This document shows positions 8,718 through 18,018 of a DNA stretch of 64,000 nucleotides, one piece after another. The notes beneath the pieces are model-generated. The model searched no databases, was not told the origin of the DNA, and was given only the letters and a program-made list of their open reading frames with translations. The DNA is from Leptospira paudalimensis (lineage in GTDB: Bacteria > Spirochaetota > Leptospiria > Leptospirales > Leptospiraceae): positions 850,231 through 914,230 of the forward strand of contig NZ_JAMQPR010000001.1 of assembly GCF_026151345.1 (NCBI RefSeq). Reading direction: 5' to 3'. Position numbers and translations under genes: made by a program. Position 1 is the stretch's first letter, and every line of letters begins with the position of its first letter.

Positions 8718-10193
8718 ATGTCAACATCAACCATCGTAAGTAAAGTTTGGAGTTATTGCAATCCGCTTCGGGATGTGGGAGTCGGGTATGGGGATTATTT
8801 AGAACAACTAACGTATCTTTTGTTCTTAAAAATGGCGGATGAGTATAGCAAACCGCCTCACAATCGTAAATTGTCTATCCCTGATGTATATAATTGGGAA
8901 AGTTTAGTCGGATTAAAAGGTGCCGATTTAGAAACTCACTATTCTACACTTCTACGTGAACTAAGTAAGCAAAAAGGAATTCTCGGTCAAATTTTTACAA
9001 AAAGCCAAAACAAAATCCAAGATCCTGCCATGTTATCGAAAGTGATTCAGATGATTGGAGAGGAGAATTGGCTTGTGATGGGTGCCGATGTCAAAGGCGA
9101 CATCTACGAAGGACTCCTCGAAAAAAATGCCGAAGACGTGAAGAGTGGGGCAGGACAGTACTTCACACCGAGGGCTCTCATTCGGGCTATGGTGGAATGT
9201 GTACAACCTGAACCCATGAAAACCATAGCCGATCCAAGTTGTGGGACGGGAGGGTTTTTTCTTGCCGCTTACGACTATTTGGTGCAAAATCATAAACTAG
9301 ACAAAGACCAAAACAAATTTCTCAAGCACAAAACCTTCTATGGTAACGAGATTGTGGCAGGCACTCGAAGACTTGCTCTTATGAATCTCTTTCTTCATAA
9401 CATCGGAGATTTGGACAGTGATAACTTTATCTCTCCTGCGGATGCATTGATTGCGCCTCCTTCAACTACTTATGATTATGTGCTTGCCAATCCTCCCTTT
9501 GGAAAAAAGAGTTCGCAAACCTTTACCAACCAAGAAGGCGAATTGGAAAAGGAAGATTTAACCTACAATCGACAAGACTTTTGGGCAACTACTTCCAACA
9601 AACAGCTAAACTTTGTGCAACACATTCGTTCTCTGTTGAAATCAACCGGTATTGCTTCCGTAGTTGTTCCCGATAACGTTCTCTTTGAAGGTGGGGCTGG
9701 TGAGACCGTTCGAAAAAAACTTTTGGAAACTACGGATCTTCACACCATCCTTCGTTTACCAACGGGTATCTTTTATGCACAAGGTGTAAAAGCAAATGTC
9801 ATCTTCTTTGACAACCATCCCGCCCGAAAAGAACCCTGGACAAAAGAGATTTGGATTTATGATTACCGAACCAATATTCATCATACCTTAAAGAAGAATC
9901 CTTTAAAATTCGATGATTTGAAAGACTTCGTCGATGCCTACAAATCAGGCAATCGTGCCAAAAGAAAAGAAACCTACCATCCTGAAAAGAATCCAGAAGG
10001 AAGGTGGAGAAAATTCACCTACCAAGAAATCATCGCCCGAGACAAAACCTCTCTCGATATCACTTGGATTAAGGATAAATCTCTCGCAGACTTAGACAAT
10101 TTACCAGATCCCGATGTGATTGCGGAAGAGATCATCGAAAATATGGAAGCAGGTTTAGCAAATTTTCGCCAGGTGCTTGCGAGTTTGAAGTGA
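8718..10193 (+). CDS. hsdM: Type I restriction enzyme M subunit (HsdM), N6-adenine methyltransferase
   Basis: This is the methylase subunit that modifies adenine within the sequence chosen by HsdS, using SAM. It has 491 residues, a normal family length. The N-terminal helical domain (about 10-140) is followed by SAM motif I, DPSCGTGGFF, near 170 and catalytic motif IV, NPPFG, near 258. GAGQYFTPRALI near 145 is also typical. The ATG at 8718 gives the expected N-terminus, but no strong Shine-Dalgarno is visible. An 86-bp gap separates it from the YobI-like gene. The gene order hsdR-...-hsdS-...-hsdM is unusual, because most type I loci have M directly beside S. Composition matches hsdR rather than the AT-rich inserted genes. 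Confidence 0.97.
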   Translation: MSTSTIVSKVWSYCNPLRDVGVGYGDYLEQLTYLLFLKMADEYSKPPHNRKLSIPDVYNWESLVGLKGADLETHYSTLLRELSKQKGILGQIFTKSQNKIQDPAMLSKVIQMIGEENWLVMGADVKGDIYEGLLEKNAEDVKSGAGQYFTPRALIRAMVECVQPEPMKTIADPSCGTGGFFLAAYDYLVQNHKLDKDQNKFLKHKTFYGNEIVAGTRRLALMNLFLHNIGDLDSDNFISPADALIAPPSTTYDYVLANPPFGKKSSQTFTNQEGELEKEDLTYNRQDFWATTSNKQLNFVQHIRSLLKSTGIASVVVPDNVLFEGGAGETVRKKLLETTDLHTILRLPTGIFYAQGVKANVIFFDNHPARKEPWTKEIWIYDYRTNIHHTLKKNPLKFDDLKDFVDAYKSGNRAKRKETYHPEKNPEGRWRKFTYQEIIARDKTSLDITWIKDKSLADLDNLPDPDVIAEEIIENMEAGLANFRQVLASLK

Positions 10194-10235
10194 GAGTTGG
10201 TGGTTTTATTCAGTAGAGGCTTTAAAAATGAAATC

Positions 10236-10287
10236 CGCGTTAGGGATCGACCGAGCGCCCTCGTCGAGGGAGAGCCCGACCCTTACT
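10236..10287. other. GC-rich imperfect stem-loop element, possible REP-like or structured RNA
   Basis: A GC-rich block of about 50 bases lies in an AT-rich intergenic region after hsdM. It contains a perfect inverted repeat, CCCTCG-T-CGAGGG (10258-10270). This is flanked by GCGTTAGGGATCG on the left and AGCCCGACCCTTA on the right, so AGGG and CCCT can close an outer stem. The layout resembles repetitive extragenic palindromes or small structured elements with GGG..AGCCCG signatures. No second copy was noticed in this window. It marks the edge of the restriction island. Confidence 0.4.
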
Positions 10288-10466
10288 CATTTCATATTGA
10301 ATTTTCCAACCAAATCGGGAACGCCCAAAACTGTAACCGCATTCAATGTGAGCTCTGGATCCCTTTGCATTTCTTCTCGATAGCCTAATGTTGGTTAGTG
10401 TATGAGCTTGTGTTTGAATCCAGATTTCTAACAATGTGTGAGTCGTATCTGAGAATTGAGTAAAAC

Positions 10467-11261
10467 CTATTTCTTAGAGGCTAAAATCTCATTTAAACGT
10501 TTTTCAGCCTTATCTTTCCAATATCCTTTATTTTGAGTTTTAATTATTTTTTTTAAGAATGCGATCTCTGCAGACCGTTCGTTGAAACCATGTTCACGAT
10601 CGAAGTGTAAAAAAGATGAAAAATGAGACCATTTTTTCTTCCAAATTGGAGAATCTGGATTTGCCCGATCAAACTCTACTATCATATTAGGATCTTCGCT
10701 TGAGAGCGAGAAAAAGGAGCGTAAAGAAACTTCTTTCTCTTCCTTTTTCATCGCTACGGTGTAGATCCCAAGGAAAACGATTTCACCAGGTTTGCCTTTT
10801 ATTTTTAAAGTAGAGAAACTTTTTTGCGGTTCTAAAACCAATTTCGCGCGAACTGGATTATTACAGAAATTACAAAATCGATTCCATTGTAGGAATCCCA
10901 GATAATATTCTTTCTTTGAATCGAGAAGATAGGCAGCTTCTAGCAGGTCCAAACTTTTTCCGTAAGATATTTTTTCTCCATCTTCTTCTACATATTTCGG
11001 ATTTTTCTTGTCTATGAGGAGGCTCAATTCAGGACTTTTTGTCTTATAATCATATATGACAAAATCAGAAGGTGCAATCGAGCTTAAGTCCACTTCCGAT
11101 AAGTTTGGGTCTTTTGCGTTAAATTTATAATCGTCGAGTATTAGAAATCCTACAAGAGTTTGATTTTTTTCTTCAGTTTTACTCGGGTTCTGAATTCTAT
11201 ACTCAACTGAATTACAACCTAAGGTTAATAATAATAAAAATAGAAAATTAATTTTTAACAT
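10467..11261 (-). CDS. Hypothetical lipoprotein
   Basis: This is a predicted lipoprotein of about 264 residues with no recognised domain. The chosen ATG at 11261 (MLKINFLF...) is preceded by a GAGG sequence at a good distance and places a short signal peptide ending in LTLGC, a usable spirochaetal lipobox. Longer in-frame starts at 11276 and 11309 only add residues before the signal peptide. The mature protein has a CNFC pair near the middle and a Lys-rich C-terminus (KKIIKTQNK, AEKRLNEIL). It is transcribed away from the restriction island on the opposite strand. Function unknown; location inferred as membrane-anchored, inner or outer. Confidence 0.75.
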   Translation of the reverse strand: MLKINFLFLLLLTLGCNSVEYRIQNPSKTEEKNQTLVGFLILDDYKFNAKDPNLSEVDLSSIAPSDFVIYDYKTKSPELSLLIDKKNPKYVEEDGEKISYGKSLDLLEAAYLLDSKKEYYLGFLQWNRFCNFCNNPVRAKLVLEPQKSFSTLKIKGKPGEIVFLGIYTVAMKKEEKEVSLRSFFSLSSEDPNMIVEFDRANPDSPIWKKKWSHFSSFLHFDREHGFNERSAEIAFLKKIIKTQNKGYWKDKAEKRLNEILASKK

Positions 11262-11471
11262 GATAAACAACCTCATAAAATAAACTCTTCCATAAAAGGG
11301 AAAAGCCAATACAAGTTCAACTTTTTTTCAAATTAGATGGATTATGTTGATTCAAAAATTTCTAATATTAGTTGATTGAGAAGTGGGCAAGATAGAAGTC
11401 TCGTTGAACACAAATGTTGGAAAAAACTCGGGAAGAAATTCTAGATCTTTTTTTTGTTTCTGCTAGATGAT

Positions 11472-11825
11472 TCAGGACACCCTTATCCCATACCTACGAA
11501 ATACATCTACCATTTCCAAAAAGGCTTCAGTCGATTGTTGTTTGAGAATTTTAATCAGTAAAATTAACGCGCGTTCATGGCTTGTTACTTCTTTGTAAGC
11601 GATAAAAAAGGCAATGAGGTCGAGTGGATTCAATTTGTTGGCATTGGATTGCCATTTTGCATTCCATTCCTTGCCAAAGGTCGATCGTTGCAAACGGAAT
11701 CTTTCTTTTAGAAAGCGGATTAAAAAAGGGATCATTTCTTTTGCTCTGAGAGAATTCCAAAATGTTTTAAAAGTTTGCCACCGGACACGGTTGTAAAATG
11801 GAATGGAACTTTTTTGAGAAGGCAT
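11472..11825 (-). CDS. Small hypothetical protein
   Basis: This 117-residue basic protein has no recognised family. It shows several amphipathic helical stretches (FLIRFLKERF, ALILLIKILKQQ) and no signal peptide. It lies just downstream of the adenylate cyclase gene on the same strand, 44 bp away, and could be co-transcribed with it. There is no clear Shine-Dalgarno before the ATG at 11825, so the start is uncertain. It is not a frame shadow of a known gene, because the opposite strand lacks a recognisable product here. Confidence 0.55.
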   Translation of the reverse strand: MPSQKSSIPFYNRVRWQTFKTFWNSLRAKEMIPFLIRFLKERFRLQRSTFGKEWNAKWQSNANKLNPLDLIAFFIAYKEVTSHERALILLIKILKQQSTEAFLEMVDVFRRYGIRVS

Positions 11826-11869
11826 AGTATAAACGTGAATCTAATTTCCTTGGTGACAATGAAAATAGA

Positions 11870-14389
11870 TTAGGTGATCCTTTCTGTTTCCAGTTTTGAT
11901 TTTAATACAATTTTACTGCCTTGTTTGATTTTTTGATAAATGGACCAAAACAATTCATTGGGAACAAGACCGTCTTTGGAAAATTTAGGTTTGATGTGTT
12001 TCAATAGATACATATCTCGCCTTTCACCGTTTTTATCTACGATTTTTCCTCTGTGTTCACATTGGAATAAAAATCGTACTTTGTCATAAGTAGATTGTGA
12101 AATATTGATTTCACCAACGATTCCTGAACTTTCCATACGAGAAGCGGTGTTGACACTACTCCCCCAAATGTCGTAAGCAAATTTAAATCGACCAACAACT
12201 CCTGCGATTACAGAACCTGTATGAATTCCAATTCGTAGTTCCCAATAAGGTAAGTTTAACTGAGTTTTGATTTCTTTCATTTGGTCCATAAACGATCGGA
12301 TCTCAAGTGCTGCAAGACATGCGTCTATTGGATTTGTGTAGTTTGAATCTGGTAAACCACCAGCGCACATATAAGAGTCCCCAATTGTTTTGAGTTTTTC
12401 CAATTGGTTTCTTGATATGATTTCATCAAATTGGGTGAAACAAGCATCAAGTTCCGTGATGAGTTCGTTTGATTCCATGTTTTTTGCAACTTCTGTAAAA
12501 CCTCGAAAATCAGTGAAGAGGATGGTTGCCTCGTCATAAGATTTTGGTTCACAATACCCATTGATTTTAATCTCTTCAGCAACGGACTTAGGAAGGATAT
12601 TTAACAAAAGTTTTTCTGATTCTTCACCAGCAAGTTCTGCTTCTTTTTTGGCTTGTTCTAAGAGGATATAACTTCTATCTAACTCTTCTGCTAGTGGTCT
12701 TGCAAAAACATAAACTAGTAAATAATTGAATAATACTAAAGGAAGAGTCACTAGTGTTATATGAAATAGACTTTCTCCAAATGCTAGTTTTTCTAAAAAC
12801 TTTGGCATTTGTAATAAGCTAGCAAATAAGATAGAAAAGATACCTAAATTGGCGAGTTTTTGGCTGAATCGAATGGTTCTCCCAGGTAGTGAAAATGCCC
12901 CTAATTTTAATACAGCAAATCCAAGTAAGGTGGTTGGAATGAATAAATAATCAGAAATAGGAGGAATCACAAATCCATGCGATGGAAAAAATGCAGTTAA
13001 TAAAAATACTCCAGACAGTAAAACGGAACCAAGCGCAACTTTGGATTCCTTGGGTAATATGTTCCATCGTTTACGGATTTCTCTACCGACAATGATAAAT
13101 GCTAAAAATCCAGCGACACCAAGTAAGTAAGGAACTAAGGAACTTTTGTGGATGATTCCATAATCGTAATGGTAGTAACCATTGTGTAAGTAAGGTGTGA
13201 TGGATAAAAATGAGCAAAGAATTGAAAGTAAATCGACAACCAGTAACGACTTTGGTCTTTCACTTCCTATGGCTTTTAAAACAAAACGTGATAAGATGCT
13301 TGGTGCCAGAGAAAAAATTAAAAAACTAACCTGTGATATGCGAAGTAAAATTAAATAATTGAGTTCGAGTTTTGTAGGGATGGATTGTAAGTTATAAAAT
13401 GCAGTGATGATGAGTGAAAATGCACATAATTGATTGATCTTTGCTTGTGGGTTACTACCCGCTACAATGATTGCCATAAAAATAGCGACAAAAAAAGAAA
13501 TGGTAGGAGGGAGAGCATGAGGAAACCAATTGTCATTCAAATAAGCACTGTGGCTTAAACCTAGTGCGACTGTTCCACTGAGGACAATCAGCGAAAAAGA
13601 AACCACACCGAAGAGAATGTAAAATAATCCGTTTCGATCAAATAGAAGTTCGTTTACATCGAGAAAATCGGAGCGAAAAATTCCGTAAGCAATTAGAATC
13701 AGTGGAATAAAAATAAAAAAGGAACCAGGGTACACATTGTACCCAAGTAAAACGGGCGCATTTGAAATTGTCATTAGAAACAAAACATTATAGCCGATGA
13801 ACAATGATTTATGAATTCGTTTTAACAATATTTTCCATTGGAATGTGAAAAAAGGCAAAACTAAAACAAAGTAACCGACTAGAGGTATGATTCCGAATGG
13901 TTTAATGAAGTTTGTAGCTTTCGGATACTTTCCAAATTGGTAGTCAAACCACTCATTATGAAAACCGAGTCCTTGGAAAAGTCCTACATAACCAAAGATA
14001 ACACTAATCCAACAAAGATAAGTGTAATAAAGAAATACTTTTTTTCGAGAGAGCGCATAACAAATATAAAAGTTAGAAGGTAAAATGAGAAGGATAAAGA
14101 GATAAAGCCAATTGTTGAGTGCAAGTAAGAGTTCACGGTCCATGATCCAAGCTCTAAGAGAAAGCACAAGACCAAGGATGCCATAACCAAAAAAGGATAT
14201 GGCTACATTGAGAGAAAGAATTCTGTCTTCACCACTGGTATGAAAAATCCTACGAAAACTGAATGCACTTAAAAAGAACCCAACGACAAGCGAGATAATC
14301 CCAGGAATTCCATAAGGAAGTTGTAACCAAAAATAAGTCCATGTATCTCCAATGGATTCGATGTTAGGTAATTGGTAGGTATATTCCAT
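11870..14389 (-). CDS. Membrane-bound class III adenylate cyclase
   Basis: This 839-residue protein makes cyclic AMP from ATP at the inner membrane. The first ~560 residues form many hydrophobic segments, apparently two blocks of seven or more helices, suggesting a membrane sensor. A short helical linker (LLLNILPKSVAEEI) leads to the catalytic domain at about 600-800. The first metal-binding Asp is in FTDFRGFT (near 626). The second is in the TIGDSYM block, which also carries the adenine-selecting Lys (EKLKTIGDSY). YDIWGSSVNTASR supplies the second purine-contacting Asp and the transition-state Asn and Arg. All key residues are present, so it should be active, and the Lys/Asp pair predicts ATP rather than GTP. 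Leptospira are known for many such cyclases. The signal sensed is not visible. Confidence 0.93.
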   Translation of the reverse strand: MEYTYQLPNIESIGDTWTYFWLQLPYGIPGIISLVVGFFLSAFSFRRIFHTSGEDRILSLNVAISFFGYGILGLVLSLRAWIMDRELLLALNNWLYLFILLILPSNFYICYALSRKKVFLYYTYLCWISVIFGYVGLFQGLGFHNEWFDYQFGKYPKATNFIKPFGIIPLVGYFVLVLPFFTFQWKILLKRIHKSLFIGYNVLFLMTISNAPVLLGYNVYPGSFFIFIPLILIAYGIFRSDFLDVNELLFDRNGLFYILFGVVSFSLIVLSGTVALGLSHSAYLNDNWFPHALPPTISFFVAIFMAIIVAGSNPQAKINQLCAFSLIITAFYNLQSIPTKLELNYLILLRISQVSFLIFSLAPSILSRFVLKAIGSERPKSLLVVDLLSILCSFLSITPYLHNGYYHYDYGIIHKSSLVPYLLGVAGFLAFIIVGREIRKRWNILPKESKVALGSVLLSGVFLLTAFFPSHGFVIPPISDYLFIPTTLLGFAVLKLGAFSLPGRTIRFSQKLANLGIFSILFASLLQMPKFLEKLAFGESLFHITLVTLPLVLFNYLLVYVFARPLAEELDRSYILLEQAKKEAELAGEESEKLLLNILPKSVAEEIKINGYCEPKSYDEATILFTDFRGFTEVAKNMESNELITELDACFTQFDEIISRNQLEKLKTIGDSYMCAGGLPDSNYTNPIDACLAALEIRSFMDQMKEIKTQLNLPYWELRIGIHTGSVIAGVVGRFKFAYDIWGSSVNTASRMESSGIVGEINISQSTYDKVRFLFQCEHRGKIVDKNGERRDMYLLKHIKPKFSKDGLVPNELFWSIYQKIKQGSKIVLKSKLETERIT

Positions 14390-14591
14390 CTATGAATCAT
14401 CTTTTTGCCTGATGAAGTCTTTCGTAAAGAAATAATTGACAAATTGAGGTTAACTGTGGTAGAACTTACCGAATTCAAAGTTAAGGATATATCCGTATAC
14501 AAAACAATCATTTGAAATCTTCAGTCTTTAACTGGTGTAATAGGGTGGATTGAGACTCATCCGATTGTCTTGTTCCTGAAATTGAAATCAC

Positions 14592-15677
14592 TTATGGGAA
14601 TGGAAATTCCATCTGCAGGGTAACAAATTCCATTGTTGTCTCCCCATACCTTTTCTGAATGTTTTCTAACGTTTCTGTGAGTAGGGGATACGATTTCCCG
14701 GAATTGGGAATCATAACTCGTACATTGATTCTCTTACTTTCTGGATTGGTTATATCCGCGTAAATGGAAATGCCAGACTTCGATTTGATTTGTTTTGTTT
14801 GTGGAGCGATCGAACTCACATTTGATCGGTAAGTGCGTGCATAGGCATCTGCTACCAACGCTAAAGAAACCTCATCCATACCTTCATAAATTGGAATTTC
14901 GATCGTTTCATGATTCCAGAAAGACAAATAGTTCTTTGTAGCGATTAGGTAATGGTTCCATTTGAATTCGAACATATCACTGTTATGATTTGGGTCCCAG
15001 GATTTAACACCATACAATTCAGCCATTTCGGAAGCTTTTTTCTTTCCAACTAACGTTTCGATTAATGCCAAGGTGATTGGAATGGATGCAGTGACTCCTG
15101 AAGTTGTAATCATTCGATCGTCATGTACATACCTTTTGTTTTTAGTCCAAATTGTATTTGGAAATGTTTTGATTAACTTATCCTTTGCATACCAATGTCC
15201 TGTTGCTTCTCTTTTATCTAACAATCCTGAATAGGCGAGTGTCCAAACCCCATCACAGATTCCAATGAAAGTGGCACCCTTTTCATTTTGTTTTTTTAAC
15301 CAATTGAGAATTGTTGGATTTTGTGAATTATGAAGAGCAGGAACAATCACGATGTCTGCTCCTTCAGGATGTTCTTTGTCAAAAACACCAAAGGAGGTAT
15401 CCACCTCTACTGATAATGCTGGGAACAATTGGACTTTCCCACTTTCAGGTGCTAACGCATAGAGTTCTGAAATCTCTGCTCGTTTCAAAATTCCATAGGG
15501 CACGAGGAAGTCTGTGAGTTCGGTAAATTCGTTGTCGCTTATGATTGTGATGATGGGTTTTTTGTGTTGTGATTTGATTGGGATTTGGTTTAAATATTTA
15601 TGTTTGGTTCCAAAGGGATTTGCAATGAGCTTCGTGTAAAAAATTCCAAATAGAAATAGACACAATAGAAATCGCAT
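14592..15677 (-). CDS. Exported DJ-1/PfpI family protein (GATase1-like)
   Basis: This protein of the DJ-1/PfpI superfamily resembles the ligand-binding part of GlxA-type AraC regulators but lacks their HTH domain. The chosen ATG at 15677 gives a signal peptide (MRFLLCLFLFGIF) followed by the mature domain, about 361 residues in all. A longer start at 15743 adds 22 polar residues before it and cannot be excluded, because neither has a good Shine-Dalgarno. The nucleophile elbow GICDGVWTLA keeps the Cys, and ATGHWY follows as in the GlxA group. A C-terminal extension of about 130 residues is not recognised. It is divergent from a membrane AraC regulator gene, a common arrangement that suggests control by that regulator. 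Confidence 0.85.
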   Translation of the reverse strand: MRFLLCLFLFGIFYTKLIANPFGTKHKYLNQIPIKSQHKKPIITIISDNEFTELTDFLVPYGILKRAEISELYALAPESGKVQLFPALSVEVDTSFGVFDKEHPEGADIVIVPALHNSQNPTILNWLKKQNEKGATFIGICDGVWTLAYSGLLDKREATGHWYAKDKLIKTFPNTIWTKNKRYVHDDRMITTSGVTASIPITLALIETLVGKKKASEMAELYGVKSWDPNHNSDMFEFKWNHYLIATKNYLSFWNHETIEIPIYEGMDEVSLALVADAYARTYRSNVSSIAPQTKQIKSKSGISIYADITNPESKRINVRVMIPNSGKSYPLLTETLENIQKRYGETTMEFVTLQMEFPFP

Positions 15678-15770
15678 TGTGATTGATTGGAATTGTTTTG
15701 ATTTACGATTGTTGTATAAGAATTGTGAATGGCGTTGGTTCATAGAGTTTAGTATCGCAAAAAATAAAAG

Positions 15771-15788
15771 TCCAGTCGTCCTTCTGGA
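15771..15788. promoter_or_regulatory. Candidate operator in the PfpI/AraC divergent region
   Basis: The divergent gap holds an interrupted inverted repeat, TCCAG-8 bp-CTGGA, about 75 bp before the AraC gene start. The half-sites are short and could arise by chance. Placement between a regulator and its divergent neighbour is the main support. Confidence 0.25.
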
Positions 15789-15861
15789 TACAGATGGACT
15801 CAGAAACGAAGGTTTTTTTTAAAAAAAATAGACATTCGAAAAATGTAGGAGAAAAAGACTT

Positions 15862-17004
15862 ATGATTTTAATTCCTTTTGCAGGTGCAATTGTATCATTT
15901 CTCCTTTTTTTATCCCACTTGCTCGAAACATACCAATTGAAAGAAAAACAAAATAACAATATCACAAATCTTTCAAATGAATCTTTTTTCAAGTTGGTAA
16001 AATTAAAAACAAACTTTCTCTATGATTATTCTTCAGCTTTTTTATTTTTAGCAGTTTCCTTGGTGCAGTTTCATATAGTTGCAGAATTTGATAATGGTTT
16101 TTCTTCCTTCCCTTACCTTTTTGGATTTCATATCCCACTCCTATTACTCATTGGTCCACTCTGTTTCCTTTACTTTCATAAAATGAGTAATGGATCCCTT
16201 GACCATTTCCCATTCATTCATTTGGTTCCTTCAATTCTTTCATTTGGTTTCCTTTTTGTTCTTGGTCCAACTAACGGGAATGAGGCTTTGGGGATGAGGG
16301 AATCGAATTTTTTAGGTCAAAGCTCAGAAAAATGGGTTTTGATATTGTTGGGACTCGGTGTTGTGTCGATTTTCTTTTATACGTCTCAAATCCTTTACCA
16401 ATTCATCAAATGGAGGATTCAATCCAAAGAGGATCTAAAAACTTCATTCCCACCGTTTTTACGATTAATCATATATACCACTTCGATCACATTTTCGTTT
16501 TTAATTGCTCAAATTCTTTACATGGAATTATTTTTAATCGCTTGTAGTGGATTACTAGTCCTTCTCATTTATATTTTATTAAAGAGAACAAATCGTTTCG
16601 AAATGATCCCAAATTTCCAAAAGGAAACAAGTGTTGCCCGTTACAAAGAAAGCAGAACCAAAGGAATCGATATCCAACATGTGATCAAACGATTGGATTA
16701 TTTGATGAATACAGAACAGTTATATACAAACGAAGAATTGACTTTGAAAACCTTGGCGAGTCGTTTAGACTTAGATTCTCATCAATTGTCTGAAATTCTA
16801 AATCTAAAATTAGGGGTTGGCTTTCGAAATTATGTAAATGAGTATCGATTACAGACAGCTGCCAAACTATTGAAAGAGAATCCAAGAATGACAATCATCA
16901 GTATTATTTATGCTTCTGGATTTAATTCTAAGTCAGCATTTCATACACTTTTCCAAAAAAAATATGGAGTCACTCCTCAAGTTTATCGCAAGAATTTTCT
17001 TTGA
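15862..17004 (+). CDS. AraC-family transcriptional regulator with N-terminal membrane domain
   Basis: This 380-residue protein has about seven hydrophobic helices in its first ~235 residues and a C-terminal AraC-type DNA-binding domain at about 275-380. The second HTH unit carries the usual signature: IYASGFNSKSAFHTLFQKKYGVTPQVYRK. The ATG at 15862 follows GTAGGAG at a good distance. Membrane-tethered AraC regulators of this kind are frequent in Leptospira and Bacteroidetes and presumably sense a lipid or envelope signal. It is transcribed divergently from the DJ-1/PfpI gene, its likely target, and lies 76 bp upstream of an unknown membrane protein. Confidence 0.92.
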   Translation: MILIPFAGAIVSFLLFLSHLLETYQLKEKQNNNITNLSNESFFKLVKLKTNFLYDYSSAFLFLAVSLVQFHIVAEFDNGFSSFPYLFGFHIPLLLLIGPLCFLYFHKMSNGSLDHFPFIHLVPSILSFGFLFVLGPTNGNEALGMRESNFLGQSSEKWVLILLGLGVVSIFFYTSQILYQFIKWRIQSKEDLKTSFPPFLRLIIYTTSITFSFLIAQILYMELFLIACSGLLVLLIYILLKRTNRFEMIPNFQKETSVARYKESRTKGIDIQHVIKRLDYLMNTEQLYTNEELTLKTLASRLDLDSHQLSEILNLKLGVGFRNYVNEYRLQTAAKLLKENPRMTIISIIYASGFNSKSAFHTLFQKKYGVTPQVYRKNFL

Positions 17005-17080
17005 TCCAAGTTAAATTTGAATTGCAAAATGGATCTATTAGAAGCAAATCATTACCGCTAATAATGTAGGAGTTCTCAAA

Positions 17081-17905
17081 ATGGAAACACGGTTTTTGAA
17101 ATGGGCTGAAATACTCGATTTTATGATTTTGATAGGATCAAGTATCACATTGGTAGCTTGGATATTCGGTGTTCCCTTATTTTACCTTGCAGATGGACCA
17201 GTCCTTTCCATTTTTACTTCAATTTCCCTACTAGTGATTGTTAGTTTGCGATTAGCAACTCGACATTTTCAGCTTTGGCCATTTACAGCAAATTTGGCAT
17301 TTCTCATGATCGTAGGTGGAGGGAATATTTCTTCTATTTTGATGTTGTTGTCTGCACCTGCCGTTCACATCAATCCTAAGTCAACACTAGTTATGACCTC
17401 AATTTCCACTTCTATCGGACTTATTTTTTTTAGTTTTTATGAAATCCTTTTGTATTTAAGAAGAACTCCAAATCGATCTTGGATTTTGGATGATATTCTC
17501 ATTCACCTTGCGCTTGTTCCTGGAGGACTTAGTTTGATTGGTCATTTATTTCAAAATCCAAACTACTTAAGTATGTCGATCGATCCAAGAGTTGGGATTT
17601 CTTTATTGGAAATGGCTTTTATGGCCCTCCTTGCCCTCTCCACAATACTTTCGAATCCAAATTTGTTTTTATGGAAATTTTTAAAATCAGGGAGAGCTAA
17701 CCAACTTATTTTTGTTGGATTATTTGTGAATCAATACATAGCACCAATCCTTTATTTAATGTTAACTCATGATAATTGGAAATCGGGTGATTTTGGACCT
17801 GAACTTTTTATCTTTTTTGGAGGAGTGATTGCAACGTTAGGATTTTTGTTATTCCAGGCAAAATTAGAGGAAAACAATTCTTTGCAAAAAAATGGGATCA
17901 CCTGA
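17081..17905 (+). CDS. Hypothetical multipass membrane protein
   Basis: This 274-residue protein has about eight hydrophobic segments (for example FMILIGSSITLVAWIFG, LIFVGLFVNQYIAPILYLML). No family was recognised and there are no obvious catalytic motifs. The ATG at 17081 has TAGGAG upstream at 12 to 13 bases. It follows the membrane AraC gene on the same strand and may be co-transcribed with it. The helix count and length resemble the sensor part of that regulator, but the sequences are not clearly related by eye. Confidence 0.7.
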   Translation: METRFLKWAEILDFMILIGSSITLVAWIFGVPLFYLADGPVLSIFTSISLLVIVSLRLATRHFQLWPFTANLAFLMIVGGGNISSILMLLSAPAVHINPKSTLVMTSISTSIGLIFFSFYEILLYLRRTPNRSWILDDILIHLALVPGGLSLIGHLFQNPNYLSMSIDPRVGISLLEMAFMALLALSTILSNPNLFLWKFLKSGRANQLIFVGLFVNQYIAPILYLMLTHDNWKSGDFGPELFIFFGGVIATLGFLLFQAKLEENNSLQKNGIT

Positions 17906-18018
17906 TTTGATATTCTCAATTTTGGGATTATTGAATCAGGATGTGAGTGGGATGATACAATTTGTTTTAGGAAGATTATAGGTTTACAAAATAGATTCTA
18001 GAAGAGATTTTTAACTTT

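Noticed and set aside
10197..10388. A 63-codon + strand frame just after hsdM
   Set aside because: It runs through the GC-rich palindromic element, has no convincing ribosome site and no recognisable protein character.
11820..11836. TATACT directly before the ATG at 11825, also seen before 26825
   Set aside because: A -10 box there would place the transcript start inside the gene; two cases are too few to claim leaderless genes.
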